A DNA stretch of 64,000 nucleotides, from positions 35,108,379 to 35,172,378 of the forward strand of contig OZ038390.1 of the NCBI GenBank assembly GCA_964036045.1, written 5' to 3'. This document shows positions 51,721-62,982 of this stretch, one piece after another. Every line of letters begins with the position of its first letter. Position 1 is the stretch's first letter. The position numbers and the translations under genes are program-made. The stretch is from Eutreptiella sp. 'Long Island Sound 2002' (lineage: Eukaryota; Euglenozoa; Euglenophyceae; Eutreptiales; Eutreptiaceae). Below the pieces are notes generated by a model, which made no database searches, was not told the DNA's origin, and was given only the letters and a program-made list of their open reading frames with translations.

Positions 51721-53380
51721 CCTCAGCCAGGAGTGGCGAGCCGCCACACCCAGCAACACCCAACCGACCACGCCCAACCCCAGGACCAGGCACTACGACA
51801 CCCACACCAGCACCGCCACCAACACCCAAACCGGACGCCACAACACCCTCACCAGCGGAAACACCCGGAACCAACGGAGACACCATCGGCAACACCAGCG
51901 ACCCCAGCACCCAGCACAACACCTAGAACACCCTCACCAACAACAAACCAACACAAAAAGCCACCCAACACTGACCAACGACCGCACCCAGCCGGTCCGG
52001 TCCCCCACAAACCCGCACCCAGAACCACCGCCACCAGCATCCACACCATCGGAAACACCAACACCACCAACAATCAAGCCAGCACAGCACCCTCACCAAC
52101 ACCATCACCGCCGGCACCATCGCCTACGAAACCTACACACACCAACACCGGTTCCAGCACCTACATCACCCAAGCCAACGGCATCAAACACACCATCGCC
52201 GGCATCACCCCACCATCAGCGTCGCCACCGGCAACCTCCGCCACCAGAGGAAACCAAAGCCACCACAGCCGGTGAGCCAACAAACCACCAAGCTCCGGCC
52301 AGGGGAGGCGAGGGCACACACCCAGAACCATCAACAACAACATTCTCGCCACCAAAGCAACCACAGGGCGCCATCCACCACGCAGTCACCAGCGGCACCC
52401 ACACCACCGGCGCCACCAACACAAACCTCACCCACGACACCACCCGGGGCATCGCCTGCACCACCTACACCAACAGCATCACCAGCAGCCCACACCACCT
52501 ACTGCACACCCTCCCAGACAGAGCCACAGAAGCCAGCCACCGCCCACCCCCGAACACAGGCCACTGACCACCCACACACAGACCCACAACAACCACCAGC
52601 AGCATCAGCAACATCAGAGATGCCGTAAACCATAGCAACGCCCGCAACGACCTCACCACCGGCATCACCAACACGGCCACAGACAGTGCGACCTCAGCAA
52701 CAACAACCCAGAGCGTCAACGGCAGCCGCCACGGCGACACCACCCGGTACAACACCATCGACATCAACGACACCAAGGGGGCCAACACGCGGGCCAGCGA
52801 CGCCCATGGGAACCTCCGCCAGGAGTGGCGAGGTCCCACCCCCACCGTCAGAACACCACCATCCACCAGGGCATCACCTACAGCGCCCTCGCCTTCGACA
52901 TCACCCACAGCTCCGCCGGCGGCGCCCTCGCCAACACGGTCACCAGCACCGCCGACAGCGGCACCACAGCGCCACCGCCAACCACCCACAGCACCAACCT
53001 CCCCAGCACCGCAAACAACGGGCACCACCCCACGAGGACCACAAACCGACCAACCACCAGCCACGAGTGTCACGCCCGGAACCGCCGACCCCCCAAACGC
53101 AGGCCACGCCCAGCACCAACACCAACAACACCCACGCCAACAGACCGCCACGGGATACGCCAACCACCAAGTATCACCTATGGCACCCTCACCATCGCCG
53201 CCAACACCCACGGCACTATCCACACCACCACCAACCCCACCAACGACAGGCCAAGGTGCCGTCACCTAGAACACACCTACCACCACCACCACGACCCCGG
53301 CACCAAGTAACCCCTAGGGCACCCCCACCATTGGCATCACCAATGACGCCAGCACGGCTGGCGAACGAACGCCACCGAGC
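51721..53380 (+). repeat. 1.66-kb tandem duplication, copy 1
   Basis: Starts with CCTCAGCCAGGAGTGGCGAG (the satellite hairpin motif) and contains blocks repeated 1.66 kb later: CACCCAAACCGGACGCCACA, GTAAACCATAGCAACGCCCG and ATGGGAACCTCCGCCAGGAG. One frame of a sub-block reads AVNHSNARNDLTTGITNTAT, then DTTRYNTIDINDTKGAN and SDAHGNLRQEWRG, and the same frame is conserved in copy 2. This suggests remains of a Thr/Asn/Gly-rich repeat protein. No intact gene. Confidence 0.8.
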
Positions 53381-55030
53381 CCTCAGCCAGGAGTGGCGAG
53401 TGCCCACACCCAGCAACACCCAACCAACCACGCCCAAACCCAGGACCAGGAACTGCGACACCCACACCTGCACCGCCACCAACACCCAAACCGAACGCCA
53501 CAACACCCTCACCAGCGGAAACACCCGGAACCAACGGAGATGCCGTCGGCAACACCAGCAACCCCGGCACCCAGCACGACGCCTGAGACACCCTCGCCAA
53601 CAACGAACCAACACAAGAAACCACCCAAGGACCATGTTACACCCAAGGCGTTACAACCGCGCCACCCACCGACCCACACCCAGAACCACCACCAGCAGCA
53701 TCCACACCAACGGAAACACCAACACCACCAACAATCAAGCCAACACAACACCCTCACCATCACCATCACCGGCGGCACTGCCGTCTTCACCATCGCCTAC
53801 GATACCCACGCACCGACCAACACCGGATACAATGCCTAGATCACCCAAGCCAACAGCATCAAACACACCATCGCCAGCATCACCCCATCATCAGCGTCGC
53901 CAGCGGCAACCTCTGCCACCAGAGGAAACCAAAGCCACCACAGCCGGTGAACCAGCAAACCACCAACCCCCGGCCAGAAGAGGCGAAGACACACGCCCAG
54001 AACCATCAACAACAACACCCCCGCCACCAAACCAACCACAGGGCGCCATCCACCACGCAGTCACCAGCGGCACCCACACCACCGGCTGCACCACCCTCAC
54101 CAACAGCATCACCAGCAGCCCACGCCACCTACTGCACAGCCGCCCAGACAGAGCCACAGGAACCAGCCAACGCCCAACCCCGAACACAGGCCACTGACAA
54201 CCCACACACAGACTCACACCAACCGCCAGCAGCATCAACAACATTAAAGACGCCGTAAACCATAGCAACGCCCGCAACGACCTCACCACCGGCATCACCG
54301 ACGGCACCACCGACAGTGCGACCTCACCAACAGCAACCCGGAGCATCAACGACAGCCACCACGGCGACAACACCCGGTACGACACCATCGGCAACAAGGA
54401 CACCAAGGGGGCCAGGGCCAACACACCAGCCAGCGACGCCCATGGGAACCTCCGCCAGGAGTGGCGAGGTCCCGCCTCTGCCGTCAGAACACCACCAGGG
54501 CAACACCTACAACACCCTACACCGCCAACACTCACAGCTCCCCCGGCGCCGCCCTCAGCAACACCAACACCAGCACCACCGACAGCGGCAGCACGGCGAC
54601 AGCGCCACCCACCCGCAGCATCGACACCCTCGACCACAACCGAAGCAACACCTGCCACTACAGACCCAAGGACAGCCGAAGGAAATATCCCAACACCAGA
54701 GACAACCGGCACCACCAGGACCACAAGCCAGCCAAACACCAGCCACGAGTGGCACGCCCGGAACCGCCGACCACCCAAACGCAGGCGGCACCCAGCACCA
54801 ACACCAACAACACCTACGCCATCAGACCACCACGAGACACGCCAACCACCACCGTGACACCCTCACCGTCAGCAACACCAACGCCGCCAACACCCACGGC
54901 AATATCCACACCACCGCCAACCCCACCAACGACGAACCGAGGTACCGTCACCTACAACACCCCTACCACCACCACCACGACCCCGGCACAGAGTAACACC
55001 TAGGGCGCCCCCACCGACGGCAACACCAAG
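53381..55030 (+). repeat. 1.66-kb tandem duplication, copy 2
   Basis: Second copy, diverged mostly by substitutions. The conserved frame reads AVNHSNARNDLTTGITDGTT, then DNTRYDTIGNKDTKGAR. A third partial copy begins at about 55031 (GACGCCAGCACGGCTGG, also at 53345). Confidence 0.8.
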
Positions 55031-56609
55031 GACGCCAGCACGGCTGGAGAACAAACGCCACCGGCGCCACCCACCAGGCCCCCAGCCAAGGGTAGAAACA
55101 GCAACACCACACACCATCACACCCACCGCATCGACATCACCCGGAGCATCGTCAACATCAACCAAGGGTCCCCACCACCCAAGCAGCACAAAACACCACA
55201 GCAACACCACCACATCCACCACCCTCACCACCAGCGACACCAGCAGCACCCTCCGCCAGGAATGGCGAGGAGAAAACCCAACAACGCGGAGCCACCCAGC
55301 GTCCCCGGCACCCTCACCATCAGACCGCCACCACCGGCACCAACCCCCAACAAACCACCGTCACCAACGCCACCGACCCCTGACGCAACAACCACACAGC
55401 CCGCACAAACGGCACCTGCCAAACAGTCACCGACACCACTTGCACCACCCTCACCAGCAACCAAGCCCGCTGAACCACCTACGACCACGAGACGTAGGCA
55501 CTAAAAACCAGAGCATCGCCGACGACACTCCCGGCCAACTCTCAAGACCACCACCGAAAGCAGCACCGTCGACCGAAAGCCACGACACCCTCACAAACCA
55601 CCAGGGTACGGGTTCCCCTTCCCACCCCCCACCATCTGCACAACCAGCGACACCATCACCAGCACCAACCGAAACACCGACAACGGCAGCCTCACCAACA
55701 ACCGACACCCCCACTACCGCTGCCACCCACCAGTCACGCCACCCACCGTCGGCGCCACCCACCAACGCCGCACCCTGAACCACACCTACACCGGAAACCT
55801 GCACCAGCACACCCGGCCGGGCCGTCAATGGCACCGCCGCCCATGGCACCGCCTACACTCACCAGCGCCACCACCACCCCGCGCGAGGCCAGGAACCCCT
55901 GGCGTCCCCAACGGCCTCAACGAACACCAACACCACCAACACCACCACCGCCGGACGGGGACTACCCACAAACCAAGAACAGCTCCACCACCAACAACCA
56001 ATACACCACCCGCGGCACCCCACCGTCGCCAACGCCACCACGGCACCTATCACACCTCCACCACCGGAGGCGACGTGGGCCACACCAACCGTCATCTACA
56101 GCACCCTCGCCACCACCGCCATGTCCGGCCCACAAACGTTACGCCCCAACGGCCAGAAACAACGCCCTCACCATCGACACCACCGGCAACACCACATACG
56201 CCCCATACGTCACCCTCGCCATGCTCACCAACCATCACCCTCGCCATCAGTGTCCACGACATCAGAGGCACCAACACCACCGGCGACGACGACAGCGACA
56301 ACAACTGACTCACCAACTAACCACCATCAACCATAGCCCAATACCAACCTCATCTACGCTAACGCCCATACCACCCTCGCCAACAACACCGCCAGCGGCA
56401 CAATCATCCACTCCTACACCCACACCACCCTCACCACCAACTTCACCACCACCCCCCAAGGGTCAGGGCTCGCGGGGAAGGGAACGGCAGAGCGAGCACG
56501 CCAACACCCGCACGCGTCGCCCACCCTATCGTACACCGCTCCGCAACACGCCCCCCCGCTTCCCCCGACAGGACGTGCGCTGCAGCCCACTGCTGGGACG
56601 ACGACTACG
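55031..56609 (+). other. C/A-rich degenerate repeat continuing the duplication
   Basis: Low-complexity ACC/CAC/AAC-rich sequence with one variant of the hairpin motif (CCGCCAGGAATGGCGAGG, 55253). Pro/Thr-rich frames occur in all phases. No supportable gene. Confidence 0.5.
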
Positions 56610-58781
56610 ATGTCCTCCCGGCCATCCGACACCTACTGGCAGCCACGGCCCCGCGCCCACAAGCCCACCAGCAACCCACGGAACCGCAGGAGCCCGACCA
56701 CCCCATGCCACCATGCTCCATATCCCCCGCGTCCACCGCAGACCAAAACGCGGAACACCAGCGAGAGGAGCCCGACCCCGACCGCGCCGCCACGCCCCCA
56801 GCGCCCCCCCCCCCCCCCAAAGGACATCTACGCCACACTAGCCAGCACCCTAGCCCCCATGGACGCCAAGCAGTACTACCAGTCCATCCAAGGAGACCTC
56901 CCTGAGGACCACGCGACCCTCCAAGGGTGGAAGCAGGAGAAAAGGGACGACAACGAGTGGGGCACAAGGGAAGACCTTCTCTGGGATGACACCTGGTAAG
57001 GCACCACAGACGCCTTTCTGGAAGCAGCAGCCGAAACCTACCCCCGCCCGCCCGGGGACACTAGACACGGCCTCCACACCCTCCTAGCAATCCACAGCTG
57101 GAAACACCGCCACACCATCACCCTCCACCCCCTCAACCACAATCCACACCGATGGACACCTAAAGACGACGCCACCGCCGCCATCACCGTACAGCAAAGC
57201 CCCGAGAACCCGGAGGAATACCACATCACCTGGAACGATCCGGCACCCCATCCCCCCACCTCCTCCACCCTCCCAGATGTCTTCGCCACCATCAGCGCAA
57301 AACTCCAGGAGGCAAAAGCCCCACAACAACTGCACGAAGAGATGCCCCAGGCACCATCACCACCAACCACACAAGAAAAACCCCGCACAGAGCCCCTCAC
57401 CCACCCCATCACCACAATGGAGCTCCCCCCACAACACCGCACCACCCCGGACCGAAACGGGTTTCGAGACCTGCCACGGGAATGGGCGGTCCACAACGGC
57501 ACACTCCGATGGGACGAAATCACACCGGGGCTCCAGGCCATCCGCCTCCACTCGATCACCGAGCCCACCAGCACCTGGGCACTACCGACGAGCCGCCACC
57601 ACCTCCTCCTCACCTCCAAGGCGATGCCACAATCACACCCACGGATGGAGACCCCGTAACAGCAGCCCCCGCCCACGCCGTCCACATACCCCCGCAAGCA
57701 TCGTCGGCACCTATGACGTACATCCAGGCCCCACCCCATGGCAAGCCATCGTCATCACCTACCCCGCCCCCAACGACCACACACACACCTGGCAGCAACG
57801 GTGGGAGGACATCCGGGGGGACCTCCTCCAAGAACACCTAGGGCTCACGCGCACCCACCACACCCTGCACCCGATACGGAGAGTAGGCCAAGCACCACAC
57901 GGCATACACACCCCGGGAGTATGGGCGCACGCCACACCCATCAACCCACAAGCAGCGGAGGACATCAAGACCGCCCTATCCATCCAGCAAGCCCAGACCC
58001 AAACCCCGCACCGCAACACCCAACGAGGCTACACCATTTGGTGGGCATACCAAGACCACGACACCCTCACCCCCCAACCGGGGGCCCCCCCTCTAGACAC
58101 CAACACAACCGCCCTCCTCCAAGCCGCAGCAGCGGCAGCCACACAGGTAGGGGCCCCAGAAACCTGGGGCCCACAATACCTGGTCGAAACCAAAGTGGCG
58201 CCCCACGCGAAGGCCCAAGACAAGCCCCCAACACCGAAGCCGCTCCACCCCCCACTCAAGCTAGACCCGACCGCGACACGTGCCGCCTGACGGTGCCGCA
58301 CACAACGCCGTGGCATGGGCACCACGGGCCACGCCACCCCTTCCCCGACAACGACGACCCGTGGCCGACGGCGGTGCGGGAATGCCTCAACCAATGCGCC
58401 GATGAACACCTCCACTATTGCCGCCGTGAGCAGGAGCCCTCCAACCACCCCGGGTGGCGTGACGCCTTGGTCCACCTCTTTCACACCACCGGCACGCGGG
58501 ACCCCCGCCTGAGACTCGTCCATCCCACGAGGGCTAAGCAGGACGCCCACACCCGCCCACAGGTGACCCCGGACGGCCTGCACCTCCACGTCGGGGGCTA
58601 CCACCGCCGGGGCGGCCTACCCCCCCCCACGCGGGGGGCGGCGTACCACCCGCCGGCAGCCCTCATGTACATCCTCCGCGACGTACTCGCGGAAAGCGAG
58701 CACCAAGAGCCTAACGCGGACGTGGCATGGCTCGAGCCCCTGCGCCTCGGCCCCACGCGCCGACGCCGTTGTGGTTGGTGA
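56610..58781 (+). pseudogene. Coding-dense region with shifting frame, upstream part of an element
   Basis: Coding signal moves between frames: 56610-57659 in one frame interrupted by a TAA at 56997-56999 (GTREDLLWDDTW before it, TTDAFLEAAAETY after it), then a second frame near 57600-57700, a third at about 57695-58290 (TPWQAIVITYPAPNDHTHTW, then WEDIRGDLLQEHLGL), and a return to the first to 58781 (RECLNQCADEHLHYCRREQE). Some shifts lie in C runs (for example near 58250), so indels in the element or the assembly are likely. No catalytic motif recognised; it is most likely the N-terminal part of the protein that carries RNase H downstream. Confidence 0.5.
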
Positions 58782-59890
58782 CCACGGACGACCAATGCAC
58801 CCAAGCGACGGGGCAAGCGCAGCTCCGGGCCGAGTCGGTAATAATGCAGGTGGGGGCGGGCCATCCCAAACCCCGTGGGCTCCCCCGTGGCACCGCCCTG
58901 CTGGTAGCTACGGGGGTGCTGCACGACCCACACATGGCAGTGCACGCGTTGGAGGACCAGCCACAGGACACGGGGCACCTGGTGGTGCACCAGCGCGGAG
59001 GCCTGGCGTGGCTCAAGGAACATGTGACGGCACTTCGGTCCTGGGCAAGCACGATCACCGGAGCGGAGATCCGGCTGCACGACCACCCGGCGATCAGCCC
59101 CGGCGACACCAGGGCGCTGAGCGTGGACCAACTGACCCCCAGCCACCCCGAAGTCCGGTGGCACTCCGCCGACCTCAACGCGGGGTGGCTCAGCCCCACC
59201 GGGTACTACTGGATCCCGGAGGCCTGGGGCCACACCTCTTCCGACGCGTCTGGGGGCGGACCCTGCAAACACGCCACCAGCGTCGCTCTTGCCGCCGACC
59301 TCACCCGCACGTGGGCGGTGGCCATCTCGGGCATGGTGCCGGACGGGGAGGGGGTGGCCGCCTCCCTCCCCCTACAATACGGTACCCACCGACCATGGGT
59401 CCACATTGTGGACGCCGAAGTCATTCTCCACCTCCTGCGGCACGCAGAGCGCGAGCGGATGACGGGGGTCCCCGCGGGCGCAGCGAAGGTGGTCAACCAG
59501 ATGCCCCTGCGGTGGCTCCGGGACAGCCTGTGCGCGCGAGGGCAACACGCCGGGCACCCGTTCTGGTACGTCCGAGCCACCTCGCACCACAGTGACGCCC
59601 TACTGCACAAGGCGGACTGGGCGGCGTCCCAGGACACCGTCCTGCAAAACACGCCCCCGGACCCTGGCCACGCCCAACTCATTGTCGCCGACCGTGACGG
59701 CCATCTCGATCTACGGCCCCCCACGATGCGGGTGCTCGGCGAGGTCGCGCAGCGGGCGCAGACGGACCATGCGCTGACGCACCGGGGACACACACCTTTG
59801 GGCGCGGCCCACGCCACAGCCTATGTCCACGCCCGGGACCTCACCGCGACGGCCACCAACGCCGGGCGCTGCGGGCCCGAGACGGCCACA
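58727..59890 (+). CDS. RNase H-like domain segment of a mobile-element protein
   Basis: The frame contains an RNase H type I pattern: HTSSDASGGG (first Asp, residue about 170), DGEGVAASLPLQY (Glu), HIVDAEVILHLLRH (second Asp), and WYVRATSHHSDALLHKADWA (final His...Asp). Non-LTR retrotransposons often place RNase H before a C-terminal zinc finger, which is what follows here. About 150 residues upstream of the domain are unassigned (AQLRAESVIMQVGAGHPKPR ...). I see no reverse transcriptase motif on either side. The frame passes to the next segment by a one-base shift near 59880. Confidence 0.65.
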
Positions 59891-61713
59891 CGCCGGTGCA
59901 GCGCAGGCTCCTCGTCCGTAAAGAGCGGCTCTCCGGCGTCGCCATCGTCCCACAACCGTGCCTCCTATGCGGCGGCCCGGAGGAGACCCCGGTGCACATG
60001 CACGTGGGGTGCGCCCACTCACAGCTCCTCTGGCCCCACTACCGCCAAGCGGTACACAAGGCGGCCCGCAACCTCGGGGACAAAGCCCTGAGGGTGGCCT
60101 CGTGGCGCTCCGCAGGCGCCACATGGACGGAAGTCTTCTGCTCCGGACTGGTGCCCGAGGACGCGGAGGCGCAGCTCCGCGCCATAGCCCGCTACGACCC
60201 GCCGGGAGGGACCTTTGTGGACGATTTCCTCCACCACATGCTCCGGCTGGGGGACTTCGCATGGGAGCTTCGCAACCACCGGCTGGAGGAACTCCTCCGC
60301 GAGCCCCAAAGCGCGGCGGCCCGGGCACACCGGTGGCTCACTGCGGCGGAGGGCGACCACCCTCCCCCTCCCCCGCGCCCTGACAAGGACTTCGTAGCCT
60401 CCCTCCGTGTCGTGAATGGCACTCTGGAGTGCCCGCCCCAAGAGGGCCCCCACCCGTACCAGGACCTGCCGGGGGGGTTCTCGAAGCACCTACAAGACGC
60501 CCTCTTCCCACCGTGGATCATCGGGCGCGGCTCCATGACCGCGTGGGAGGCGCGCATCGTGGGTGAGGAATGGGCGCGCGAGTGGGGCCGGTGGTGCGCC
60601 GCCACACGCGCCCCGGAGACCCCTGCGCAACGATACGCCGCCATCCCGCTCAAGGGATGGGGGCTGGACACCCGGCCGAGACCCACCGTGATCCGCGGGG
60701 CGGGACCTGACCACCCGTGGGACGCGGCGACGGGGGAATGGCTGCAGGCGGCCCCGGGGCCGCAAACGGGATGGACTGGGGACGTGTCCTCACTCGTCAG
60801 GACACCCGTCCCGCCCCGCATCGTCCTTCACGCCGCCAACGTACTCCGGGCTACGGAGATACGCACATGGGGAGACGCCGCGGCCACCGTCCGGTGGCAC
60901 CCCCCAGAGGGCGGGGCCGCCCAGCTCGCCGTGGCGCACTTCAAAGCTGGGGGGCCGGTATACGACGACGCCCTGTCCCGGCTGGGCGACACCCAGGGGC
61001 CCTTGCTCCTCATGCTCCCCAACGACATTGCAGCCGCGCTGCGCCAGGAGCTGGACGGCTGCGAAGGGCTGCGAGTGGGATGGGAGGCAGTCGCGGACGG
61101 CACCCTGCTGGCCCTCCTCCACCGAGACACCGCGAACGGGTGCCGATGGGATGCGCTGACGCCCCACCTCACCGGGCGCCACGTGTACATGGCAACCCCC
61201 CCCAAGGGGCGACGCCGCCCGGCGTGGGACGACCTCAGCGCCGCCTTCCACGACCACGGGATCCTCCCCGACGACACGTGGCGGGAGGTCTAGCGGAAGA
61301 CGCTTGGCAGGGACTACCGGCGCCGCGTCCGCGCCCGCCTGCTGGAGATCCGGGACCCCCTCGGACAGAGGTGGGACGACCTCTAGCTCCGCCATCTCGA
61401 CCCTTGGTCGCCGCCCTCCCACCTCCCACACACCTGCCGGCTCTGCGGGGAATGTGACACGGTGTCCTCCGCAGCGTCGACAGGCGCCAACAGGTGCGCG
61501 CGGTGCGCCCAGGTGGCCGCGTGCCCCTGGCCCGAACCTCCCGCAGGCCCGCGCAGGCGCACAGAGGAGGAGGCCCTGCACCGGCGCATCGAGGGGGCAC
61601 ACACCCCCTCACACGAACGCGCGGGCCCCGCGGGCGCTGCCCTTCTGTGGATCCACGTGCACCTGCGGGACCCCACATCCGTTGCGCACCTGTCGCACGG
61701 GTTCGCGCCCTGA
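59881..61713 (+). CDS. Zinc-finger C-terminal segment with two in-frame TAG codons
   Basis: Continues from the RNase H segment: HTPVQRRLLVRKERLSG, then a zinc motif CLLCGGPEETPVHMHVGCAH (C-x2-C ... H-x-H-x3-C), as found at the C-terminus of many LINE proteins. About 400 further residues follow (RIVLHAANVLRATEIRTWGD, LLLMLPNDIAAALRQELDG). TAG codons at 61291-61293 and 61384-61386 interrupt one uninterrupted frame. After the second comes a CRLCGECDT...CARC zinc-ribbon-like stretch, then TGA at 61711. The TAGs could be readthrough sites or C-to-T mutations of CAG. Zinc motif strong, function inferred. Confidence 0.6.
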
Positions 61714-61752
61714 CCCCCACCCGCCGCCGCCCTTTGCAGAGCCCGCAGTACC

Positions 61753-62982
61753 ATGCCACGCCGACGGGGGGATGGGCCGGGACACACCACGGCCCGTCGC
61801 AAAGCGCAGGAGGCGGCTGTCCGGGGCCTGGTGACGGACGCGGTGGCGGAGGCGCACGAGGCGGAGGCTGCCGCACGGTGTGACCTGACGGGCAGTGCGA
61901 GGGCTTTCCTCAACCCGACCGCCCTCCCGGCTGTCGCCCTGAACGGAGCGGGGGCCCCTTCGCTGCTCCCGGCGATGCACCGGATCGTGAACGCCGTCCA
62001 GCCGGGGCTCATCAGCCCGGAGGCGGCCCTCTACGGGCACTGGATGGAGTGGCGCGAGTCCAACCGGTTGGGATGGCCCCTATCCATGGGGGATACGCTG
62101 CAGCTGACGGGAGCGGGGTCCGCCATGTCCCTCCGCAGCAGCGCCCCAGCCCTGCTGCACGCCCTCAGGATGCGCTACCCCGGGGACGCGGCCCTGTACC
62201 TGAACCAGGCGCGGGCCACGTACCCGCGGGGAGTGTCCGAGCTGGATGCAACGCTCCACCTTCTACACCCACCGGACGAGGACCTGGAGGTGGGCGAGAT
62301 CACGGTGTTCGTGGAAGGCGCGGACGAGGCGTCCACCCGCCCCCGGCCGACCAACCCGGTGTACGACGGCACCAGGCCTACCCCCCCGTACGCCATCGTA
62401 TGCGAGGCGTTCCCCAGGGAGCCCACTTGGTGCCCCGCCCTCCCGCCGGCGACGCACGCGCCCCGCGGCTGGGCTAACCCAGACTTGTCCCCCCCCCTCT
62501 CCAGAACCAGGGGTGCCCACCACAGGGGGCAGGTCCTCTGGCAAGAGTGCCCTGGCACCCCCCTGCTCCTCCTCGTCATCGCGACCCGCGGGGACCCGGG
62601 GCGGGTCCTGGAGATCACCCGCACCCACCTCTATGGGGCAGCACCCGTACCCCGCCCCCCCCTCCCGGCGCCCGCGGCGCGGGACGGAGTACACACCTTC
62701 CTGCGAACACAGGAGGTCACCGCCGTTACGGGGGTCCACCTAGTGCGGCTCCCCCTGACACCACCCGACGACCCTCGGGGGCCCAGGGCCCTGGGCCCCG
62801 CCCCAGACTGGGAGCTGTGGCGCGACGCGTGGGCCGCGTGGCTCCCCCGCCTCCCCTCCCAATGCCGATGGATGGCCGCCGGCCTCCGGCCGTGCGGGGC
62901 TGACGCCACAGCCGGCCCCCCACCCCCTCCCCCCCTCCCCCCCGCAGAGCACCACACGGCACTGCCCACAGCACGGCACTGA
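61753..62982 (+). CDS. 409-residue ORF of unknown function
   Basis: Intact ATG-TGA frame, 40 bp downstream of the previous TGA. Basic N-terminus (MPRRRGDGPGHTTARRKAQE), an Ala/Leu-rich middle (ALLHALRMRYPGDAALYLNQ; LDATLHLLHPPDEDLEVGEI), and a Pro-rich C-terminus. No family recognised. Compact spacing and orientation suggest it belongs to the same element as its neighbours, perhaps a nucleocapsid- or Gag-like ORF. Its TGA overlaps the next ATG as TGATG (62980-62984). Confidence 0.6.
   Translation: MPRRRGDGPGHTTARRKAQEAAVRGLVTDAVAEAHEAEAAARCDLTGSARAFLNPTALPAVALNGAGAPSLLPAMHRIVNAVQPGLISPEAALYGHWMEWRESNRLGWPLSMGDTLQLTGAGSAMSLRSSAPALLHALRMRYPGDAALYLNQARATYPRGVSELDATLHLLHPPDEDLEVGEITVFVEGADEASTRPRPTNPVYDGTRPTPPYAIVCEAFPREPTWCPALPPATHAPRGWANPDLSPPLSRTRGAHHRGQVLWQECPGTPLLLLVIATRGDPGRVLEITRTHLYGAAPVPRPPLPAPAARDGVHTFLRTQEVTAVTGVHLVRLPLTPPDDPRGPRALGPAPDWELWRDAWAAWLPRLPSQCRWMAAGLRPCGADATAGPPPPPPLPPAEHHTALPTARH

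Noticed and set aside
40139-61386. TAG reassigned as a sense codon
   Set aside because: Several frames (19698, 24407) appear to end at TAG, and the long gag and RT frames contain none internally. Isolated mutation or readthrough is simpler, although not excluded.
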